NCBI GenBank assembly: GCA_022496805.1
Contig: CM040092.1
Span: 12,480,113 to 12,544,112, forward strand
Length of the DNA stretch: 64,000 nucleotides
Source: Pohlia nutans
Lineage: Eukaryota > Streptophyta > Bryopsida > Bryales > Mniaceae
Direction of reading: 5' to 3'
The notes beneath the pieces were generated by a model. The model was not told where the DNA came from. It saw nothing but the letters and a program-made list of their open reading frames with translations, and did no database searches. Below are positions 35,467-46,311 of the stretch, one piece after another (positions within the stretch are counted from its first letter, which is position 1; every line of letters starts with the position of its first letter). The translations under genes and the position numbers were made by a program.

Positions 35467-35599
35467 TCAGTCTGAGGACGAGGCGGTGAGCCATCTCAAC
35501 TCCTAACTGCCCAAGAATGTTACAAAGAAAATGATAAACTGCAGAATGTAATGCCTGGTTTGTATGACTCCCAACAGGGTCCACATCATAATATCTTAA

Positions 35600-36012
35600 A
35601 ATAATAGAAACACCAACCCTAGATAAGGGCCGGCGTGAATAAAGTGTCCGTTCGTAATGTCTATGACCCGATGCCCACTGGACAAAGGGACATTGGAACA
35701 ATACTACTCTCCCCTTTCGAGGATGGACACTATAGCAACCAAAACGAAGTAACAGTAACAGTAACAAAGTAATAAAGCGAAGTATGGCTAGATGAGTGCT
35801 AGTTTGTATAAAGGTGTGTTTGGTGTTAAGATTAATTGCCAAGTCATGATTTCTTTGGTTGGTTGGTGAAGGGCTTTTTGTATCACATTTATGTGGTCCG
35901 GGTTCAAAACCAGTTGGGCTCGTTGAGCAGTGATGTCGTACACATGGCTTGGTGATGCTAGTGAGTTGACATGGCAGGAAAGTTTGTACCAACCAACCCG
36001 CCCTATCTATCT
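35600..36012 (-). mobile_element. Retroposon 3' segment, copy 2 (shared with 3.6 kb)
   Basis: It matches 3568-3960: GGCGTGAATAAAGTGTC, ACTACTCTCCCC, GGTTGGTTGGTGAAGG, GGAAAGTTTGTACCAACCAACC. It lies within the 3' region of the large retrotransposon, either as its genuine 3' UTR or as an independent SINE insertion. Because the left part recurs at 52323 with a GATA tail, it mobilises as a 3' end. Confidence 0.5.
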
Positions 36013-36082
36013 CCTGAGATAAGTTGAGCTAGTTGTTTGAAAAGAGTGGCTAGTAGTGGTTTTCACCATTACCCTCCCTCTT

Positions 36083-39000
36083 TTAGTGTACTACGTCTGT
36101 TGGTATCGTTTGATTATTCTCTATACGTCTTTTATGTAAAAGAATAGATCCGGCATATTGTATGGCGATAGTATTTATTGCTTTGAATGTGTGTTTTATG
36201 GAGGTTTTACAGATGTTGAATTTTGTTTCTAGTTGTTTCATTGAGGGGACGTGCGTGGTTCCTCTAGCTCCAGCTGTAATGACTATGATGGGATCTACTT
36301 TCCATCCTTGTTGTATGATGTTATTAATTAGGGGTTGGTATTTTACAATTTTTCTGCCAATTGTTTCTGGTGAAAATCTGTCGTTTGTGTATGTGAATTC
36401 TATAAATTGTATAGTTAGGTTATCATTGGGGTTCAGAGGAGGTGGGCTTTGGTATGGGAGGCCCTTAATGCATAATATATCTGGTTTGAATCTGGCATCA
36501 CATTGACATCTTTGTTGATTACAAGTACATGGTAATAACCATGGGGGAACTGTGTTTTCTTGTGGGTTATTGTTGAATGTGCCCGCATTCATGAGAGTGT
36601 AGCATCTTGATTTATTTGAGGATATTATTAATTTTCTTAATTCCCATACTGCTTTATTGTGTCTTTTGGTTCTTAGTGCGTGTATATGGTGTTGTTTGCA
36701 TAGTAAAAGTACATGTAGCCATGTATTTGCATCTTGTGAATTACAGATGGAACAAGTTTTTGAGGGGAATCTTTGTATGCCGAAAATTAATTGTTTTCTG
36801 GCATTACCCATGTATTGACCGGTTCTAAATTTTAGAATGCTTGTTTTTTGTGAGTCTGTTATTTCTGGATTATTCCAAAAGTCATTGGACATTTCGTTAT
36901 CTATGATGGAGTTTGTTGTCCATTTGTTAATGTTGGGAAAGTCTTCTGCCAATATTTCTAGGTTATTTTTTCGGTCATGTTTTTTTATGTATTCTTCCAA
37001 ACTTCTAACTGGTCCTTTGTCTGGCCGTTTGGTACGACCGGGCCATGTGCCTTTTTGGAAGTAGTAAGGTGTGGTATGTGCAAATTCGTGTGGATTTGCT
37101 GCAAATTGATAATCTCTTTTCATGGTTCCTTCTTTTGCGAGTTGATCTGCAGGTTCGTTTATGTATTTAGTGGTGATTAGTGAAAGTGCTTCATGTATGG
37201 CCATTAATTCTGCTCTGAAGCATGTTTGTAGTCCAGGCAGTCTTTTTGATATTTGTATATCTGGTTTAGATGAGTTGTAGATTCCATACCCAGCTTTTTC
37301 TTTTTTCCAATGACCATCATTAGCTTCTTTAGGTGGTAGAAAGGATCCATCTGTGTAGTAGCTGTATTGTGGTAGAAATTTTAGTGTGGTGTTTATTTCG
37401 AAGTTTGGAAGGGGATTTATCCACATGTTTTGTAGATTGTCATAGGGTGGGTATACGAGTTTGTTCCATTTTGTGCTTTTGTTAACTTTTGTGTTTGGTG
37501 GTGTGGGTGGTGCTGTTTGTATATGGTATTGCGAAATTTGTAGATTTACAATTGTTGTGTTTATGGTGTCTATTTGGTTTATTGTGCCAATGTTTTTATT
37601 TTGATGGTGAATACACCATATGTGCATTGCGAGTGGCTCGTTTCGGGTTTTGTTGAGTTCTAGTGGTGTTGTTGGTTCGTCATATGTAATGGTGTCCGCG
37701 GCGAAATGTATGATGGCGTGCGTATCCGGAAAGGGTCCGTTGTAGGGTGATAGATTTTGGTACCAATTGGTGTCTGGAATTGCTAGGATGGTGATAGTTT
37801 GAGGGTCTTGTTTTGCTGCTAGTCTTGCCCAATGTATTGCTTGTTGTGCTGTTTCAGCGTCATTTGGGTGTGCATATCCGATGCCTTTCCATTTGTATTG
37901 AAAGGCTGTCCCTAGAGAGCCAAAAATCTTGTCTCTGGCGAATGTTGAGTAGAATTGGGTGGATTTCATGGAACATGTAATTGGTGAGGAAAAGTATGAG
38001 TGCGTTATATTAAATGTTGTTATTAGTGTGTCTAGAATGTTGGATGGAATGGTATGGTGTGGTGTTTTTATTGTATTCTTTTTGTGGTTTTTGTGTTCGT
38101 ATCTTTGGTATAACCATACTACTTCTGTTTCAAATGTTTGTATAGCAGGTATTAATCTGTGGATGTTGTATTTGTTGTTGTTATATTGTTGCCATAACCA
38201 TTTTATTCTTGTAGTCGGAATGGTGGTGATATATTTACCGGTGTCGTTATATATGTGAGTTTTATCATTTTGTGTTTGAATGGTGCATTTGTTTGTGTCT
38301 ATGTCTCTTTCTGGGTTACATTCAATTGTGGATGTTTTAATGTAGGGGATTATTGTTGGAGGTGGGATGTATCTTGTGTCTCTATTTTGTACGGGTGTAA
38401 ATTGTGTATTTATGATATTTTGGTAGTGTTTGTTTTTATAATCTGTGTAATATTTTGTCAGTAAGTTTAGATTATAGTCTATTATTGTTGGTAGATTTAG
38501 TGGGAACAGTTCGCGTTGTTGTATCCATTTATTGTATGTTATGTGGTTTGAGTCTATCCATTGACATAGGTAGGTGTTGTATTTTTTTGATATTTTGTAA
38601 TTGTCTTTTGTTGTAATAGTTTTGTGGTTTAGTATTGTGCGAACGGGGAATCTTATGGGATCGTTTTTTATATTTTGTGGTGGGGCTGGTTGTTGTGGTT
38701 GTGGGGGTTGAGGGAGTTGTACGGGGATTATTGGTGTTCTTGGTATTATTATGTGGTTATATATTTTATATTTTTCTTTTAGTGTACGGGGTGGTAAGTG
38801 TATTCGGCATGTATTTGGGCAATCTTGGGTACATTTTGGTTTACAGAAGAGTTGTTCTGCTAAGTTTAGTGCACTTTTGTCTAGTTTAGTTGGATTTTGG
38901 TAGTATATTTTGAATTCTTCTGGTGACATTAATTTTGTGCCGTTGGGAAGGGTGATTTGATTTATATTGTAAATTTTGTGTGCCATTAATTTATATAATA

Positions 39001-39790
39001 GTTTGATGGAGAGTTTTGGGTCTAAGTGTGGAAGTTCGTTTATGACTGTAGATCTCCATTCTTTTTCTAGTTCGGTCATGTTGAGTTGGAAGTTTTCTTC
39101 TGTGCTTTTTAGATGTATACCACCTGCTGTTTTCAGAAGGAATAATGTTCGTGTTGTCGGTGATGTAATGCAATCTTGGCACTTAATTCTTGGGATGTCT
39201 TCGGCACCACCGGCTTTAGCAAGTATGTGTTGTATTAGTCCTTTATATATTATTCCTAGTCTTCCTTTGTCGTTAAGTGCATTTCGAAGTTGTTCACCAA
39301 TGCATCTAAGGTAGGCATTTTTTAGAGAGAAGGCTTCTAGTCCAAATAAGTCATGAGGAAGTTGAGTTATTATGTTTGCGGTGCTTTTAGGTAGTCTGCA
39401 TATTGTTTTTTGGATTGCAATAATTTTTTTGTCAAGTTTTTTAATGGTTGGTAGTGAGTATGGGACTGCAAAGAAGCTGTAGGCTATGCCTGCTCTTATT
39501 ACTGTGTCCACCATACTGATTCTTTGTTTAATAGTGGCAGGGCATTTTGATAGTTGTTTACATTGGTCTATTATTTTAGTTGTGGTGATATGTGTTTGGA
39601 GTTTCCATTTTAGTGATGGAACTAATTGTATGCCCAAGTATACATAGGGTTCATTTTGATGGAGTACTGGTAGTGTTTGGTCTCTGTAACTGATTTTTTG
39701 GTTTATCATGTGGGTTTTAAATTTGTTTGGTTGCATTTTGGTTTTGTTTGGGCAGCCAGTGACAGCACATTTTGTAACTCCTAAGTCCAT
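36083..39790 (-). pseudogene. Retrotransposon ORF2, third segment: RT thumb, chromodomain-like, methyltransferase-like, RNase H, CCHC and restriction-like endonuclease
   Basis: 1235 residues continuing in the same frame as the RT segment after a TGA at 39797. In order: RT thumb region (KWKLQTHI); chromodomain-like stretch at about 379-445 (FPVRTILNHK, YLCQW, KWIQQREL); possible PCIF1-like methyltransferase segment at about 596-735 (FSSPIT, FGSLGTAF, AHPND); RNase H at about 808-890 with YYTDGS and RAELMAIHEAL but joined directly to ADQLAKEG; CCHC finger C1013-C1016-H1026-C1031; cysteine cluster 1088-1097; and a PD-(D/E)xK-type nuclease with KPDI at 1102-1105, E1131 and KIVKYQPLI, then GARGT. 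The RNase H lacks the block with its third catalytic Asp, an apparent internal deletion. The last two domains match the R2-group endonuclease. TGA at 39797 fits TGG of a conserved tryptophan. Confidence 0.8.
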
Positions 39791-39796
39791 GCCTGC

Positions 39797-40603
39797 TCAT
39801 TCACAAAATTTGTCAATTTTATTTATTTGTGTTTGTAGTGATTTTATATTATTTGATATGGCTGCCAAGTCATCTGCGTATGCGGCAGAGCTGATTTTTA
39901 TTTTTGATGTACCAAATGTGTATCCGTTTTCCCCTCTTTGTAGCCATCTCAAGAGTGTTTCGAGAAAAATTATGAAGAGATATGGGCTAAGTGTGTCTCC
40001 TTGTATGGTGCCTCTTTGAATTGGTATTGGTTTTGTTTTGCCAAAGTGTTCACCAGTAAATATGGTGTTTGAATGGGAGTAGATGTTTCCAACTAGTATT
40101 ATTGCATCTTCTGGGTATCCAAGGTCTTTCATTATAGCTAAGAGTCTCGCGTGGTCTAATGAGCCAAATGCATTTCTAAAGTCTATATATAATAGGTATA
40201 TGTCTTGATTTGTAAATTTTGCGTCTTCTAGTGCTGCTATGAGGAGTTGTAATTGTCTAGCTGTAATTCTTTCTGCTCTGAATCCTTCTTGACTATCGTG
40301 TAGAATTTGGAATTTTTCACCGTATGCTGATAATATGTGTGTTAGTGTACTGGTGAAGAATTTGTATATTGTATTTGCAAGTGCTATTGGTCTGTGGTTT
40401 GGCAGTTGTGTGGGATTTCCTTTTTTGTACAGTAGTATAGTTAGACTTATTTTCCATGAGTCTGGGATTTGTTTTTGTTTGTAACAATGAGAAAAGAATA
40501 AAAAGAGTAATTTATGGAAGCTTTCGGGCATGTTTTTTAGTATTGGGTTGGGGATTTTGTCTGGGCCTGGTGTTTTGTTGTTAGATAGGTGTTTTAGACA
40601 CAT
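39797..40603 (-). pseudogene. Retrotransposon ORF2, second segment: reverse transcriptase
   Basis: 268 residues with the LINE RT blocks in order: NNKTPGPDKIPN (motif 0/1), SWKISLTILLYKKG, NHRPIALANTIYKF, SQEGFRAERITARQL, LYIDFRNAFGSLDH (first Asp), RGTIQGDTLSPYLF, and AAYADDLA (catalytic pair). It is cut at both ends by in-frame stops but the frame is shared with the segments before and after, so it is part of one ancestral protein. The RT core itself shows no missing key residue. Confidence 0.92.
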
Positions 40604-40627
40604 TTCATATGATTCTTGATCAAAGTG

Positions 40628-42943
40628 TTAATGCAGTGGTATTTGTGGATTTCCTCTTTTTTCTATTACAAAGCCATCAAGGTCGTGCCATGGGTATTGT
40701 CTTACTCCGCAAGTGCATTGTGCTGGGTGTTCGGGTTGGTAGTAACATGTTGGTACTGTAGGTCTATTACTAATTGATTGTTGTATGTGTATTTCGTTTG
40801 CTATGTCTTCTGGGCTGGTTAGTATGTTGTTGTTTCTATCCAAAATGCAGTCTAATGGTGGTGTTTCTTGGTTTTTGAAGACTTTTTTGTTTATTTTCTT
40901 CGGGTTTTTGTCGTATAATTGTCTGTATTTTAGTATTGCTTTTTTTATACAGCTTTGGGTATATTTTGTAGTGATTTTACGGGCTTGTATTTTTGCTGTT
41001 TTGGCTATTTCTACTAATGATTTGAGCCATTCTTGTTGATCATGTTCTTGTGTTGGGAGTGGTGGGATGGTAGTATTTGTATTGGTTTTTAGTTCTTCGA
41101 TTATTGGGTGTGTTTGCCAGTTTTGTATATTTTTTGTTATGTAAATTGTTTTTCTAATTAAGTGGTAGGTGGATAGGTGTTTTTTCCATGCTTTTTGTAG
41201 TTTTCGTGGTAAGAAGCCTCCTTGTTGTGAGACACGATTTGTTAATATCGGTAACGGAGGTGCACTACAAGTTTCTTGGATTTTATCAGATATTTTTTGT
41301 ATCATGTGATCTAATTTTGAGCATGATGTTTGCCATTGGTCTTTTGTTAGTTGATCATTTGATAGTATTGTGATAAGTTCATTCATTTGTAATGAATTTT
41401 CTTCAAAATATTCTATTTTGAATTTTTCTATATTTTCTTGTGGTATGGGGTTGAGAATTCTCATTTTTTTATTTGCTATTGGAATAGGTCTTGCTAGTAA
41501 TATGTTTGGCGGTATGTATAATGTCACTGGTGAGTGGTCAGAATTAAGGTTGTGGTCATTATCTGTGGTTGATATGTATAGAGTATTATCTGGTGTTTTA
41601 ATATAGTATCCGTCTATTAGACTAGTTTGATTGTAGTTTTGTCCCCCTTGTCTGGAGTATGGGCAATTTGTTGGGATGTATTCTAATTGGAGGTTATTTG
41701 TAAATGTTCTCCATTCGATGTCTTCTGTTTGTGGTGGGGTTGTGTCTGATCCGTTTTGACGTCCAATAAGCGCTATATCTCTATTGAAGTCGCCGCACAG
41801 TATGTGTATGGTATTTGGATGTGCATTAATTTGTTGAGTTATGTTTTGCTGAATCAGTGGTATATATTGTATGTCCTCTGTATGTGATGGCATATATATG
41901 TGAAGAATTAGCCAAGTTTGTAGTGGTTTGTTGTCTATTTTTATGATTTGTAGATAAGGTGATATTTCTTTGGGGGTTGGGATTTTGGTGATATTGCCGA
42001 GATATGCGTATTTTTGGTGTATTAGTGTGAGGAGACCTCCTCTTGCGGGAATGTCTGGCATTCTTTGTTGCATACATCTTGTTAGTGTGTGTGTGTTATT
42101 AAAAATTAATTTGTATTTTGGAAATAGGTTTTGTATGTATTTTGTGGATTTTGTAGCGGTTAGTTTAGTTTCTTGTATTGTGATGATAGCGGGTTCATTA
42201 GGTGTGTTGGTGATTAGTTCATGCAGGTTTGGGAGGGCTGTATTTAGCGATGAGGCATTCCATGTAATAAATCTCGTATTGTAGTTTGTTGTATGCATTT
42301 CTTGTGATTGTAGTGTGGGTATGTTTGGAAGAGGTGGGGGATGAGTATATTCATATAGTGGTTCATAAATTTTTAATGTTTCTTCTAATAAGTTGATAGG
42401 GAGAAAAGAGAAATTTTCAATCATGTTTTGAAGGGTTATATTATCATTGTGGTGAATAAATTTGTAAATTTCATTGTGGATGGTATTTGGTGGGTCTATT
42501 AGATTTTGGTTATTTTCTAAGAATTCTGTGTACGGGTGTTTAGTTGAGATGTGTCTTTCAGGTGAGTTTTGTAGTAGTGACATTTTTTCTAGTAATAGTG
42601 TTGTCCAATCTGGGTTTGGAATTTGTATTAGGAGTTGATCACATGTTTCTTTTGATGGACTAATTGTGGTGATGAGTGCGTATAGTATTCTTGGAGGTGT
42701 GTGATGCTGGTTTCGGTATATGTAATTTGATATGTGTGGGTAGTCATTACTAGCTTCTGTGTGGTTTGGATGTGTAATGTTTAGGATAGGTGAGAATTGT
42801 TTTGCTAAATGTTGGTACTCTGGCTGAAGTTTAATCGTGCATGGAATAAAGTATGTTCTAGATCTTTTTTTGTGTGTGGGTGGGTGTGTTTTTAGTAAGT
42901 CGGGCATGGGCCCAGGGTTTGTTTCTATGTCCCCGCATATCAT
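40628..42943 (-). pseudogene. Retrotransposon ORF2, first segment: 2A-like N-terminus and APE endonuclease
   Basis: 771 residues from ATG at 42943 to TAA at 40628. Residues 4-12 are GDIETNPGP, a perfect match to the 2A consensus. A region of unknown function (20-215) follows. The apurinic-type endonuclease spans about 225-478: FITWNASSL, IQETKL (E258), LHIYMPS, CGDFNRD (D385, N387), LIDGYYI and NSDHSPV (D469, H470). All catalytic residues are present. A short CTCGVRQ cysteine patch precedes the end. The TAA falls just before the RT and fits a CAA glutamine codon changed by one transition; the next in-frame residues continue as HFDQESYE into the RT segment. Confidence 0.9.
42908..42943 (-). 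other. 2A-like ribosome-skipping motif
   Basis: The first 12 codons of ORF2 encode MICGDIETNPGP. D-I-E-x-N-P-G-P is the 2A signature, with cleavage expected between the last G and P. The frame is open upstream for about 30 codons (Lys-rich, then NFLHQIL) to a TAA near 43021, so a longer 2A with hydrophobic upstream residues is possible. Similar motifs sit at or near ORF2 starts of several animal and protist LINEs. Confidence 0.75.
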
Positions 42944-42968
42944 TAATATTTGGTGGAGAAAGTTTCTT

Positions 42969-43098
42969 TTAAGAGGAGATTTTTGGGTTTTTTTTTCTTT
43001 TTTTTTTCTTTTTTTCTTTGTTTATTTTGGACGAGGCCGGTAGGCCGAGTCCATTTTTGATGTTGTTGTTGTTATTATTATTATTATTATTATTGTTA

Positions 43099-43154
<56 letters not shown>

Positions 43155-44649
43155 TTTTTTTTTTGGGGGCGGGGCCGTTATTTCGAGTCCATTTTTTTTG
43201 TTTGTTGGTTTTTTTGTTATTATTATTATTGTTTTTATTGGGGTATTTGTTTTTGGGGATTTTGATATTTCTTTTTGTTTTGTATTTTTTATTTTATTTT
43301 TATTTTTTTGTATTCTGTTTGTATTTGTCAAAAATTATTATGTTATTTTTATTGATTTTGAGTTTGGTATTTGTATTGTTATTTATGTTGGTGTTTGGGT
43401 TTAAATTAGTATTTGTGTTGGCATTTGTAATGGTGTTGTTTTTTGTATTATTATTTGTGTGTATATTTTTGTTGGTTTTTAAGTTAATATTTGTGTTGGT
43501 ATTTGTAGTGGTATTATGTAACAGTAAAAGGTGTTGGGGGAATATTTTATTTTTAAAAGGATGGGTTTTTACTTTGTACATTGTATTATTAATATTGGTT
43601 TTTATTTTTATATTGTGATTTGTTTGCCTTGTGTAAGTTTGTTGGTATTTTATTTTTATTTTATTATTATTATTTTTAATGAATTTGAGGTTCTTGGGGT
43701 TCCCAAGTATCTCAAGTTTGAACTTGGGGTTCCCAAGTATCATAAATTTGGTTTTGGAGTCCTTGAGTATCTTAAGTTTAGACTTGATGTTTCTAAGTAG
43801 CCCAGGTTTGGGATTTTTGATATTTCTTTTTGTTTTATATATTATGTGATTTTTTGGAAACTTTGTATGTATTATGTTTATTGTGATATTTTGCTTGATT
43901 TTTTCTTGGGGTGAAATTGTAAAATAATTAGTGTATTTGTCTATTGTTTTGCTAGTGTGTATATTTATTTCTGATAAAAATTTTGATGTATGTTTTGGTA
44001 TATATTTTTTTCTTGATGTTTGTGTTACAAGGGTTTTTATTTTGAAATTGGTTTTTGGAAATTTTATTATTATTATTATTTTTTCTTCTTCTTTTTTTGT
44101 GATGATTGAGGAAATTTTATTGTGTTTTTTGGTTTTTTTGGTGTTTATTTTGATATCTAGTTTACCTTTGTTGATATTAAATTTTGTTAGTACTTTGTTG
44201 TATTTTTTGGGGATTTTTTCTTTGTTTTTTTCTATGGTTTTTGGTTGTGTATTTTTCTTTTTCTTTTTGTATGACTTGGATTTTGTATTGGTATTTGTGT
44301 TGGTAGTTGTATTGATATTGGTATTTGTATTAGATTTTGTATTGGTACTTGTATTGGTATTTGTATCTATATTGTTATTTGTATTGGTATTAGTACAAAA
44401 GAGTATTGTATAGTCGTATATGTATTTTTTTGGTATTAGTATATACCATTTTATTGTTGGTGTATAGTATTACAGTATATGTATACCAATATGGTATATA
44501 TATGTATTTGGTATTTCTATACTGTGTAGTTCTAAGTAGTCTGCCATATACATACTGTATAAATATTGTATAGTATGAAGTATAGAGTAGGGAATTTCTA
44601 GTACTATAAAGTATGAGGATTTCTATGTATTCTACTCTTTGGTCTTTTT
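42969..44649 (-). repeat. AC-rich low-complexity spacer between ORF1 and ORF2
   Basis: The plus strand is T/G-rich with hardly any C. It has runs of variable TTGTATTGGTATTTG units (about 44280-44395), a ~33-bp tandem repeat containing GGGGTTCCCAAGTATC (43685-43800), an ATT microsatellite (43068-43156), and AT-rich GTATA palindromic stretches at 44400-44600. Asn/Thr-rich minus-strand open frames (43300-43743, 42969-43331) follow from base composition; whether any is translated is unknown. Confidence 0.75.
43068..43156. repeat. (ATT)n microsatellite
   Basis: Long imperfect run of ATT/GTT trinucleotides, coding poly-Asn on the minus strand only incidentally. Confidence 0.95.
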
Positions 44650-46302
44650 TCAGTCTACATTTTTTGAATACTCTATGGTGGGTCGGGAAGTACTACCCTT
44701 GATGTCTCCAAGGCCTTTAATTGCTAGCATAATATTCTCATGAACGATATCTATCTTTGCTTGTAATTCATCATGCTTGGCGTCATTGAAGATTCTCTCT
44801 TCATTCATCTTCTTCTCCATGGATAGTTCCAAATCAATTTTCATCTTCTTGTTTTCCTCCCTCATGGTTTTGTTGTTCTCCTCCAAAATTGTTTTCACAT
44901 CTTCTTTCAAATTTTTTTTCACATCTTCTTTGGTGATGGATGGGGTTGCCGTTACAAGAGTGGTCACGGTATTGATCAAGGCTTTGTTGATGTCGTTAAA
45001 ACCCCATGTTTCCACCATCTCTTTTGTGGGTGGTAACAAACCATCAAGGCTTCTTCTATGTGGAGAGAACTCTACATAATTGCCCCCAATGACAAAAAAT
45101 TTGTTCACAAAAGATCTATACACAATGGGATTCGTGCATTGCACGTTTGCACTCCCATTGTGCATAGTCCCCACTTCCCTATGAAACCAAATCGAGGCTA
45201 CATTCTTATTCTCCATGACTCTAAGGATTGCTTCGGTGGTGTCAACCACAGACATCAAAATGGGAAGGTAAGATAGAGTAAGAGACAAGGCATCTTTCTT
45301 CTCCTTCTCCTCAGGTGTGATGCGTGGTGTGTTGTACACCTTTTTTTGAGGTTTAATAACCTCGTGGTTGGCCGCTACATGATGCATTCTAATCTTGTCC
45401 GCTTGTTTGGGGGTAGGAGCTACTACGAAAGCATGAGACTCAAAAGTTTTCTTTTGGACGTCGATGATCTCAAAATCATGTCTCTTGAGGAAGCTATTCC
45501 TCAAGATGTCAAAGAAAAGGGAGCTAGCGGTAGTGTCAATTAAATTGTCACTTTTTATTTTAACTGAAAGACTATCGTTTCTAGCAACGCTATGAAAGCT
45601 CTTACACACTTTGCCCAAAAAGAATTTTGTGCAAGGTGTGTTAGAAATTTTGTCTAAAGTGTCATACTCTAGAATGAAAGGGCGGAGCCTTTGGAGTAAT
45701 TTGATGCCATCAACTCCCGGGTTTTGGAGGTGTAGTTTAACTACACCATTCCAAACCCCACGTTGTCCTCCTCTTTTGGCGCTATAACATAGCACCGCCA
45801 TCGGGTCAATAATGCCATGGCCTAGGGGAATGCTCATTTCCTCTAAACGGCTAGTGATTTTGGTTTTGGCCTCATCATGGAGAAGCAGGGTTTCTATATG
45901 GACTTCGAAGTGGATTTCCACATGGAAGTCCAAGGCTAAGCCGGTAGTGGGATCTACCGGTATATCAAAGGGGATTTGGGTGAGATTGTAGTGTTGTCCT
46001 ACAATCCCATCCTCCCTTTCCATAGGGTAGAGAATTTGTGGCGTTCGTGGGAACGCCACACATGCGTTTAAGGTTTCTTCGGCTTCCTTACGGGACATGC
46101 CTCTAGTTACCATGTCCTCTACGGATTCATCCATAAAAATCTCGTCATCATTGTTTTCATGCCCTAGGATTTCCATATGCTTAAAGCCAAGCCAAAAATT
46201 TGGCTTTCGTGGCCCAAGTTCCACGTTTACACTGTCAGTTTGAGAGGTGGGGGGTTTCTGACCAGGGTTTATGACGTTGAGGTCATCGTTTTCTTCCTGC
46301 AT
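44650..46302 (-). pseudogene. Retrotransposon ORF1, C-terminal segment
   Basis: 550 residues in the same frame as the upstream 46312-48171 segment, separated by one TAG. The middle has alternating hydrophobic stretches; residues ~380-430 (ILRVMENKNVASIWF, NYVEFSPHRRSLDG) may be an RRM-like or other RNA-binding fold. The last ~100 residues are a strongly charged coiled coil (KEDVKTILEENNKTMREE). RNA binding plus coiled coil is the usual layout of LINE ORF1 proteins, so a nucleic-acid chaperone role is inferred. No zinc knuckle seen. It could instead be an unrelated gene picked up by, or neighbouring, the element. Confidence 0.55.
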
Positions 46303-46311
46303 GTTGTCCTG

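Noticed and set aside
39797..40630. Reassigned stop codons or programmed readthrough in ORF2
   Set aside because: All three stop types occur and host genes use normal stops; simple mutation explains them. Not excluded if sister copies share them.
42969..43331. Poly-Asn open frame on the minus strand
   Set aside because: Produced by the ATT microsatellite; no conserved sequence around it.
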